Source of the DNA: Phialocephala subalpina
Taxonomy: Eukaryota > Ascomycota > Leotiomycetes > Helotiales > Mollisiaceae
Assembly: GCA_900073065.1 (NCBI GenBank)
Contig: FJOG01000033.1
Location: 14,916-78,915, forward strand
Length of the DNA: 64,000 nt
Direction: 5' to 3'
Shown: piece after piece, positions 56,510 to 64,000 of the stretch
Layout: every line of letters starts with the position of its first letter
Numbering within the stretch: position 1 is the first letter of the stretch
Translations under genes and position numbers: made by a program
The notes under the pieces: model-generated
What the model saw: the letters and a program-made list of their open reading frames with translations, nothing else
Database searches by the model: none
Told to the model about the DNA's origin: nothing

Positions 56510-58627
56510 TCAGATTATTGCAAGTTCTTGCAATTCGCAATGACCAGCGTCCAACTTCTCCATAACCTCTCCATCCATCAAACCATGCACGTATGCTTCT
56601 CCAGCCAAATGGTACTCTCCAGGACTGGTCTTCGAAAGTCTCAGGATCACGGGGATAGAGCAGCCCAACAAGGTGCAAACGATGCCGCCTTCCTTCGTCG
56701 CTTCCGGTCCTAGACCCATCGAGTTCTTCATAATGATATAGCGCTTGCTTCTGACGTACGCGCCCAATCCTTTCAAGAAATCTGCTGTGGTAGCGTCCGG
56801 CCCTGTCAAGTCTCCTTTAAGCCATTCTTCGCAGTCCTTCCCCCACTCCTCGGGTGCCGGTTCACGATATAGCGTAAAGAGGCTTTCCGAATGGTCAAAG
56901 ATGTCATCGAAGTCACTTAAGTCATCAGGGTCGATGTTAAGTTCGTCCAGCTCAAGTTCAACCTGGTTTTTATTGGCGACGGTCACTCGCCAGAAGGTCT
57001 CAAAGTTTATCACTCTCTGAGATTCGGCTGATGATACTGCTTCATTTGAGGATTTAAACGCTAGTGCTTCCTCTTCCTATTGTCTTGGTATTGTTAATCC
57101 TCCTCAGTACAGTTGAGGCAGGTCGAGTACCTTAGTGACTTTGTCGATGATGACGCCCTTCGCGATCAGTTTTCTTGCTTGCCTATCAAAGAGAACATCC
57201 GCTTTCGTGGATCCAGAGGCGCTGTACGGTGAGATATCTGTAATTATCTCGCTCATTGTTCCTTCGTTTTGCAAAAGTATTTCCGAGATTGTCAAGCTGT
57301 TGGTCAGGAAAACCTCACGACCACACTCTCCAAAGCCACCTGCAAACCCTAGTACCCATGAACAACCATGTTCATGTTCATCCGACCAATTGCTATGACA
57401 TATGATATCTAGTCTCCCAGTCGCGCGGATAATGTTCTCTGTTGTGTCCAGGAACACATTGATTGCTTCTTTGTCATAATCGACACCCCAGTGCGCAGGG
57501 TCAATGTCCTTCGCCATGCCCAAGATCGAATAAACTCCATCTCGCGCGTCGGTGACAGCTCTGCCTTCCATTATTGCTAAAAAAAAGTCTTCAAAGACAC
57601 TTTGCCCCAACTGTATCTCGCCGTCTGCAGAATCATAATGTTTCTCGTTCCATGAAACCACCCGAAGAAGTGCTCATTCGGGACCTCCCAACCTTCAACG
57701 CATTCCCTGTCCAGCCGCTGTTTGATTCATGTGGATGCTCCTTGTTTACCGAGTAAACGTATGTTTCTCTGATCAGAGTCCGAGTGATGAGTATGAAGGG
57801 CAGCCAATTGACCATGAGTGTCCCGCATACGATTATGATGTCCTGAGCCAGCGCAACCTCTTGCACAGTCCAATACAGAGAGAAATATGGTCGTTGCACA
57901 AACACTGTCAGTGCTCTCCAAGCTAACACTAATTGATCATCTGCGAGTAACTTGAATGCATCTCCAAGGTCTCGGGGATAATGAGCTATCAAATTCATCA
58001 CGTCGTTGCTGTGGTTCTCCTCTTCGCCGACGTAGACAATGACCCGCACTGCTTGGTTGAAGATCATCCTTTCTCGACGTTATCTGTTTAATTGATGCAG
58101 ATTGCATCTACCCAAAGAATTCGAGCAGCCGTAGGAGAACGCAGAGCGTTTAAAGCTGAGACCAGATTATGGGTTGCATTGAAAGTGAACGAGATTGAGG
58201 AGTCGGTAGGAGAGAGTATCTCGATTGGTGTGATGAAGTGGGGGTCTCCCCACGTGTATGAAAGAGCCTTATAATCAGGGTTGGAATCGAGTGAGGCGTG
58301 CACAAGCTTTACTTTGAGATCGGAGTCGTTGGGTCCAGGCTGCAGTTTCAGGAGACGGATCTCAGCCTTTGCGAGTTCAAGAGGTTCGTGGGAGATGCCA
58401 TACTCAAGGAGCCCAAGAGGAAAGTATCGAAAGATCTGCAGGCATTCGATCTCAGTCGAGAACTTGCAGTGTTTAAGTAGAAGAAGTATACTTCGAAAAT
58501 GGGAAGGTTGGTTTGGGCTGAGGGGGTCATGAAATAAGCGAGCGCCACGCGGAGAACTCACATTCGCTAACGCCAGATCTAATGATATTAATCTTTTTTG
58601 ACTTTTTATTGACTTGAGGTCCCCCAA
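56510..58627 (-). pseudogene. HET-domain gene, broken
   Basis: A second heterokaryon-incompatibility gene. The HET core is clear: YKALSYTWGDP, ILWVDAICIN, AVRVIVYVGEEENH, SLYWTVQEVALAQDIIIVCG, then ARDGVYSILGMAKDIDP, and the C-terminal signature GEAYVHGLMDGEVM. TAA at 58088-58090 stands where Gln belongs in CIN-Q-TDNVE, and about 20 bases later the frame shifts (58068-58070) with several expected residues missing. A third break is near 57650, where the frame changes again. A normal GT-AG intron (about 57075-57128) joins the last exon in frame. No intron explains the other breaks. Either a pseudogene or, less likely, several sequence errors. Confidence 0.78.
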
Positions 58628-59428
58628 GGAGGATACTATCTTTGCCTTAAATGATAGGATCCTTTTTGAATACTTGTTAAAGCTAGAAAAAAGGGGGTGT
58701 CACGTGAAGTTACTAGTCTTCAAATAGACGTCGAGGAATTTCTCGAGCCGAGCTCAACCATGTTCTTCTCTTATCAACATCTTTGTATGAACATCAGTCC
58801 ACGTCACTTCATCGGCCATCCTCATCCGAAATATACACTACAGCGCTGCATTCCACCACACGAAGCAAATCAAGCACGGCTGTTAAGCGCAACGGACACA
58901 ACGACGCGTTGCTCCACAGGTCGCTGCATTCACGGATCTTGCTTCGCCCTGACCCTTCGACGTCTCATTCATGGATATCCGGCATAAGCAGCTGCTCTAG
59001 TATTATCCGAGTAGGTTTCCGTAGAGAATCATGCTCAAGGCGTCCTTTTAGGATCTTTTTCATGTCGAATTCAATATTGTTCTTTTCCGCGTCAATATGG
59101 GTCAATTGGAGTGCGTTGCCGGGTATCAGCCTGTAACGCCTTGCTATCATCTCGTGTTCATATACCCTCTCTTATACCTCATCATCATAGTTTGGATGCA
59201 AGCGCTCATCGCGGCTCACGATAGGAACGGTGAGGGAATGTTACTATTGGAAAGTTATTCTTCCATATTGCTCTGCACGTTGGTACATCAGATGATAGCT
59301 ACGGACATATATCTACCCTGCAAGCCTCAACCAACATCCCCTGACGATCTTTCATCTCTGCGCGACTTCACTCCTATTTCCTCATCCGAAGTTCGTACCA
59401 TACTCGATTTCTAATATCATTGTCCGCA
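58628..59428. other. Intergenic, nothing recognised
   Basis: An 801-bp spacer between the broken HET gene and the secreted-protein gene. Overlapping plus-strand frames (58697-58987, 58783-59136, 59097-59414) have no family signal. Confidence 0.5.
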
Positions 59429-60749
59429 ATGAGGTTTCTTCTTCCGTTCCTAGTCCTTTCGGTCGAGACAAGTTTGGTCTTGGCTTCGCCCTACGAAAGG
59501 AATGGCATAATTTATGATGGCAGACCAGAGCCACGAAAAGCACGACATGAGGTTCGAGATGTTGAAGCTGAAGCTTCAGTACTGAATGTTGTGGCGAGTA
59601 TGTTGATGAGCCGGCGCCGACCCCGCATGTTCATTGACCGATTTTAGGTTGTGCGAACTCATACAACTTGTTCACTACTGGGACCGGCCCACTTCCGACA
59701 GGCAAACCGTAAGCCAATAGACCTCCTCTCTCTCTCTCTCTCTGGGTACAATTCTGACAGCGTGCTAGAGATCCAAACTTCGACTACTTGTCGTTCTGCT
59801 GCGCCTTCAACCAACCTACCAAGACGATCACGTCCACCAGCTTCTATCCTACGACACTCACAGTCACAGGAACGACATCTACCATCACTTCGGTCACGAC
59901 GTCAACTTCAGTGATTGCGGGGTAAGAAACTCAGCCATTAGGGGGCATTTCACATTTGCTAATTGCATAGCAGTCAAGGCACATCGACAGCAACATGTCC
60001 AATACCCGCTCCATCGATGATCTGCGGACAAGGTGGATGGGGATATGCGACGAACAATATTTATTCTGGCTCTAATATCGACGCGGTAGCTTGCCATGAG
60101 CTGTGTTTGGGAAATGCTGCGTGCCAAAGTTTCCAAGTCGAGACGAACAGCAGCACCACCACCCCAACCTGCAATCTCTACAAAGTCGACCCATCTGGAA
60201 ATAACACCATCGCTTCTCCATCTTCGCCATTTGCTTTCTTCGCTCGAGACTGCCCCGATCATGTTCCGGTGAGTGATGCTGAGAAATTGATAACGTATGA
60301 CTGACGGAAACCCAGGCCGCTTGCACAGGTGGAGTTGCAGTTGCCCCTCCCGTAGTGACAATCGTACCCCCTCCAACGGCGACCAGTTCTGTCGTAATCA
60401 TCCCACCACCATCAATCTCCACGATAATCATCACCCCAACCCGCATCCCTGCTTCCTCTCTTGCCGAACGTGCTGAAGCTTGGATTACCCCACCATGGTT
60501 CTTGCAGCCCTTCGGAACCGCGACATTGAGTGAAATATGTTCCTGCATATATACTCATAACATTCCTGCTACCACTGTTGTGGGTGTTCTACCAAAGGCC
60601 ACTCCTGTCTACGTTTCGGTCAGTCGATTTCAATGACCCATATTCTGTGGGGACAATGCTTACAGTGATAGCTTGGAAAAACAGTTACAGCATTTGTGAC
60701 CGTTGTAGTGACGGTTGGAGGAGGCCAACCCGTGACGAGCATAGCATAG
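59429..60749 (+). CDS. Secreted protein with PAN/Apple-like domain
   Basis: A secreted or wall-associated protein, probably carbohydrate- or protein-binding. The signal peptide is MRFLLPFLVLSVETSLVLA. Exons by hand: 59429-59597, 59648-59708, 59769-59921, 59971-60268, 60316-60618, then an unresolved 3' end. A Cys-containing N-terminal part (SCANSYNLFTTG, YLSFCCAFNQP) leads into a Thr/Ser-rich linker (TSFYPTTLTVTGTTSTITSV). A PAN-like module follows (ICGQGGWGYATNN, ACHELCLGNAACQSFQVE, CNLYKV, FAFFARDCP), then a Pro/Thr-rich tail. The last segment (about FVTVVVTVGGGQPVTSIA, stop at 60747) could not be joined cleanly. A CT microsatellite lies in an intron at about 59725. Confidence 0.65.
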
Positions 60750-60923
60750 AAGTGTGCAATGGAGAACGTTATTTGTAAATTGTCCCAGCCTTTGCTAGAC
60801 ACTCTCCGTCTGGAGATATTCGCCTTTTCATACTTAGTAAGCTTGTAAGCATTTCTCGAAAAGTGACAACTGACGAGATTGTAAGAGTAGGGGCCACCAC
60901 CCGTGGCCCACTTAAGCGAGAAC

Positions 60924-61880
60924 NNNNNNNNNNNNNNNNNNNNNNNNNNNNNNNNNNNNNNNNNNNNNNNNNNNNNNNNNNNNNNNNNNNNNNNNNNNNN
61001 NNNNNNNNNNNNNNNNNNNNNNNNNNNNNNNNNNNNNNNNNNNNNNNNNNNNNNNNNNNNNNNNNNNNNNNNNNNNNNNNNNNNNNNNNNNNNNNNNNNN
61101 NNNNNNNNNNNNNNNNNNNNNNNNNNNNNNNNNNNNNNNNNNNNNNNNNNNNNNNNNNNNNNNNNNNNNNNNNNNNNNNNNNNNNNNNNNNNNNNNNNNN
61201 NNNNNNNNNNNNNNNNNNNNNNNNNNNNNNNNNNNNNNNNNNNNNNNNNNNNNNNNNNNNNNNNNNNNNNNNNNNNNNNNNNNNNNNNNNNNNNNNNNNN
61301 NNNNNNNNNNNNNNNNNNNNNNNNNNNNNNNNNNNNNNNNNNNNNNNNNNNNNNNNNNNNNNNNNNNNNNNNNNNNNNNNNNNNNNNNNNNNNNNNNNNN
61401 NNNNNNNNNNNNNNNNNNNNNNNNNNNNNNNNNNNNNNNNNNNNNNNNNNNNNNNNNNNNNNNNNNNNNNNNNNNNNNNNNNNNNNNNNNNNNNNNNNNN
61501 NNNNNNNNNNNNNNNNNNNNNNNNNNNNNNNNNNNNNNNNNNNNNNNNNNNNNNNNNNNNNNNNNNNNNNNNNNNNNNNNNNNNNNNNNNNNNNNNNNNN
61601 NNNNNNNNNNNNNNNNNNNNNNNNNNNNNNNNNNNNNNNNNNNNNNNNNNNNNNNNNNNNNNNNNNNNNNNNNNNNNNNNNNNNNNNNNNNNNNNNNNNN
61701 NNNNNNNNNNNNNNNNNNNNNNNNNNNNNNNNNNNNNNNNNNNNNNNNNNNNNNNNNNNNNNNNNNNNNNNNNNNNNNNNNNNNNNNNNNNNNNNNNNNN
61801 NNNNNNNNNNNNNNNNNNNNNNNNNNNNNNNNNNNNNNNNNNNNNNNNNNNNNNNNNNNNNNNNNNNNNNNNNNNNNNNN
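60924..61880. other. Assembly gap (957 N)
   Basis: A run of N with no sequence. It lies inside the transposon, where most of the transposase should be. Frames spanning it are artefacts. Confidence 0.99.
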
Positions 61881-61930
61881 CTTGCCGTAGAATGCGTCGA
61901 ACTGTGGTCCGAGAGAGGGAGGTCTCCTTA
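61881..61930 (-). pseudogene. Transposase fragment (Tc1/mariner HTH)
   Basis: About 18 residues, IVKETSLSRTTVRRILRQ, read toward the gap. A TAG lies about two codons before this stretch in the same frame, so the visible N-terminal part appears inactivated or begins inside an unseen exon structure. Confidence 0.55.
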
Positions 61931-62220
61931 ACAATCTGCCGCTAAGATTTTCTTTAACGTCCTAAATTGCGTATCATTATGCGGACAAGAGTAGGCCATT
62001 CTCCCTTCTCTTTTTGGGGAGGAGAACTAAAGATAAGATCGTTCTTTATTGCGAATTGTAAGCCAAAAGGATTAATAGTTGTTATGATAATTAATGATAA
62101 AAAGAGTGTGTAGAAATTTAACGCGTCGACGCGTCTCGCTTAGGTGGGCCGTGCGTGGTGGCCCCTACTCTTACATACCATGGACAGCTGCGTGTCCTTG
62201 TTTTTCGGGGACCTTTATCT

Positions 62221-62931
62221 CTACTCCTTCATGCTTTCACTTCTAGTGATCTGACCCCACTCTGGATGGAAGTACGCAAAGCCCTTGATCGAGTAATTGC
62301 CGGGGTCCAGGTTAATAATCAAGCAGATCTGGGACAGTGAAGTCCAATGCACGAGATCGAGGTGTTCCCACCAACGCTCAACTTCATCCCACAATTCTTC
62401 CCATAGCTCATTGTCTTGCTCCCATCGGACACGCTCAAGTTTATCCCACAATTGTTCCCATAGTTGTTCGTCTTGCTCCATGAAGACATCATCCTCTATC
62501 TGCCTCTCCCTCCTGCTCCATCTCCGTATTTCATGCCACTTCTGTCTTGCAACCCCGTACGCGTACTTCAAAACGCGCGATACGACTTCTTTCACAGCCT
62601 GACATACTAGAACGAACAGGAACCCGAAGACGAGTACAACAACTAGCCTTCCCAATAGTCGGAGGAATGGACCTAGGGTTGTGAGGTGCTTGAGGAGATT
62701 AGTGGTCGCGAGATATAGATTCGTGGTGGCGCAGTGGAACAGAACGGCGGCGGTGAAGAAGAGCTTCTTCCTGGCATGATCTGGTTGTAGGACTCGTAGT
62801 ATCGACGGTATTTGATCTGTTCCTAGGAGGTGAGGATGGACCTTAAAGGATTTGAAGTAGAGTACACGCGGGGTTGAGATCGTTTGATAACCCCGCTCTC
62901 GGAGGTGATGTCGATAGCTTCACTTTTCCAT
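62221..62931 (-). CDS. Hypothetical membrane protein with a 19-residue Trp-rich repeat
   Basis: Not recognised. The frame is open from about 62931 to the stop at 62221 but lacks an early ATG, so an upstream exon is likely missing. Visible in order: a basic segment (RVLQPDHARKKLFFTAAVLF), a hydrophobic helix (GRLVVVLVFGFLFVLVCQ), a basic linker (KWHEIRRWSRRERQ), then two copies of a unit like WEQDxELWEELWDxxERVRW built on a 57-bp DNA repeat (62387-62500). It lies directly beside the transposon's right end. Confidence in the exact limits is low. Confidence 0.4.
62387..62500. repeat. 57-bp tandem repeat, two diverged copies
   Basis: TCCCACAATTCTTCCCATAG (62387) and TCCCACAATTGTTCCCATAG (62444) start two adjacent 57-bp units encoding Trp- and Glu-rich 19-residue repeats on the minus strand. 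Confidence 0.7.
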
Positions 62932-63495
62932 GACGATAACCAACGGAGAGACTAACGCAATCGCCTATGAACAAGACCAAACTACGGCTTGTTCCGCGCC
63001 TGTGCAAAGGTTCAAGTTCTGTTTTGATCTTGCTTTCATGATGCCGTCCATTTCTTGTCATCTTGTCTGAATTTCGTTGGAGCCACTCAAGGTTTGGTTT
63101 TCGATTAGACCGTTGTCCTTACGAAGTCTTATTGTTGAATCTGCTATCTTTGGTCATAGATTAAATTTAAAAAACGCGATTAAAGAGATCTCATGGCTAT
63201 GATGTGACAACTTATGCTTCACAAGCGAAAGCAGCTCGAGGCCGAATAGCACAGGCACCACATTACACTTGGCTAAAATCCGACAGGGACAAATTAAAGA
63301 AAAAACATATACAGCAACAGTCACACGTATATTCTCAGAGACTCTCAGTAATCGTCGGCGGTGGAAGTTGGTGAGGAGTCACCTGGTTCAGAACACAATT
63401 TTCCACGATTAAAATGACTCCCCCGTACCTACCAGCTTCACAATCCGCCCTGCGAGATATCTCCAGCATCTACCCCAACCACCGCAACGACAGCA
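62932..63495. other. Intergenic, nothing recognised
   Basis: A 564-bp spacer between divergent genes. No repeat or supported ORF was seen. Confidence 0.4.
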
Positions 63496-64000
63496 ATGAC
63501 TACCTCCGATATGGAAATACCCCAACCTTCAATCTCAGAAGTACTTCCCCGACTATTCATTGGAAACAAGCGAAGTCTTCTAAATATGCCCCAATGATTC
63601 GAGGTAAGAACCTCAAAGCAGCTATCTCTTTGACAAGAGCGAGTCACCTTAAATGGAGCCAACCTTTTTTCAAGGAATTAGTTACACGCCGTATATGGAT
63701 CGAATGCGCCGACTCCTCTACTCAAGATCTGCTTCAATATATGGCTCGGTGTTGCGATTTTATCGAAGATAATTGGATCAATCTGTGTACTGCGAATGGA
63801 GCAGTTCTTGTCCATTGTCAAGAAGGCATTTCACGATCTACTACCATTGTAGCCGCTTATGTGATGCACAAGCAACGCCGCAGTCGACGATGTTCTGGAA
63901 GACCTGAAGCTGAAAAGAAGTCAGGTTTAACCCAACAAGAGTTTTAAGAAACAGCTTCAAATATGGGAAGAGGTCGAATATCAAATATGGAAGGCGAAGG
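63496..64000 (+). pseudogene. Dual-specificity protein phosphatase, broken, runs off the window
   Basis: A cysteine phosphatase of the DSP family, removing phosphate from Tyr and Ser/Thr. The signature VHCQEGISRSTT (Cys nucleophile, Arg, Ser) is at about 63,812-63,847. The start in the better frame is MTTSDMEIPQPSISEVLPRL, which continues FIGNKRSLLNMPQ and hits TGA at 63595. The middle (LKAAISLTRASH to AAYVMHKQ) is in another frame, and the end (AVDDVLEDLKLKRSQV, stop, PNKSFKKQLQIWEEVEYQ) is back in the first frame with TAA at 63928-63930 where Gln or Lys is expected. Two opposite frameshifts and a stop suggest a pseudogene. Introns do not explain them. The 3' end lies beyond the window. Confidence 0.75.

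Larger units (their letters stand above)
60881..62174. mobile_element. Tc1/mariner-like DNA transposon, interior lost in an assembly gap
   Basis: Inverted repeats of about 40 bp flank the gap. The left end starts GTAAGAGTAGGGGCCACCAC and the right end closes with GTGGTGGCCCCTACTCTTAC, identical over these 20 bases; further in they diverge (CACTTAAGCGAG versus CACCTAAGCGAG). Next to the gap the minus strand encodes IVKETSLSRTTVRRILRQ, the helix-turn-helix of Tc1-type transposases, with a stop just upstream of it. The full length of 1,294 bases assumes that the gap size is right. Confidence 0.75.

Noticed and set aside
60863..61945. Long open frames across the run of N on both strands
   Set aside because: They consist almost wholly of unknown residues; the gap creates the openness.

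Overview
The window is nuclear DNA of a filamentous ascomycete (Pezizomycotina). The evidence is short GT-AG introns of about 45-190 nt, HET-domain genes, a Zn2Cys6/fungal_trans regulator, the fungal ornithine carrier and fungal Cgr1. A Leotiomycete is my guess, but the class cannot be fixed by eye. All gene models were spliced by hand from reading frame, splice sites and family motifs.

Left edge (1-4.1 kb): an almost G+C-free stretch, a decayed HET-domain gene, one small membrane-protein ORF and a 642-bp AT-rich element with short terminal inverted repeats.

4.3-24.1 kb: a carbohydrate-utilisation cluster, the most interesting part of the window. In order it holds an anion:cation-symporter-type MFS permease, a divergent 832-aa Zn2Cys6 regulator, a cytosolic GH88 unsaturated glucuronyl hydrolase, a secreted GH43, a secreted alginate-lyase-fold protein, a secreted GH27 whose active-site motif reads Asp-Glu instead of Asp-Asp, a fasciclin-domain protein, a second alginate-lyase-fold protein and a GH28-like beta-helix enzyme. 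The parts fit one route. Secreted lyases and hydrolases cut a uronic-acid-containing polymer, a permease imports the unsaturated fragments, and intracellular GH88 removes the unsaturated uronyl group. A 13-bp word is shared by the permease/regulator promoter and the GH88 promoter, and CreA-like GCGGGG sites recur upstream of most members.

24.5-29.4 kb: poorly recognised small genes, several encoding short membrane proteins. 29.4-32.3 kb: two tandem F-box-like paralogues separated by a 107-bp MITE-like element.

32.8-55.9 kb: conserved housekeeping genes. These are a PX/DUF3818 protein, a coiled-coil membrane protein, cgr1, the mitochondrial ornithine carrier, an unknown membrane protein, TspO/MBR, an Ars2/Serrate homologue, a divergent alpha-tubulin, CCT4 and the head-to-head RPT1.

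56.5-64 kb: accessory DNA again. It has a second broken HET gene, a secreted PAN-like protein, a Tc1/mariner-like transposon whose middle is a 957-base assembly gap, an unknown membrane ORF with a 57-bp repeat, and a broken dual-specificity phosphatase at the edge. The nonsense mutations I infer in the broken genes are all CpA-to-TpA, the RIP signature. No tRNA, rRNA or CRISPR was seen.
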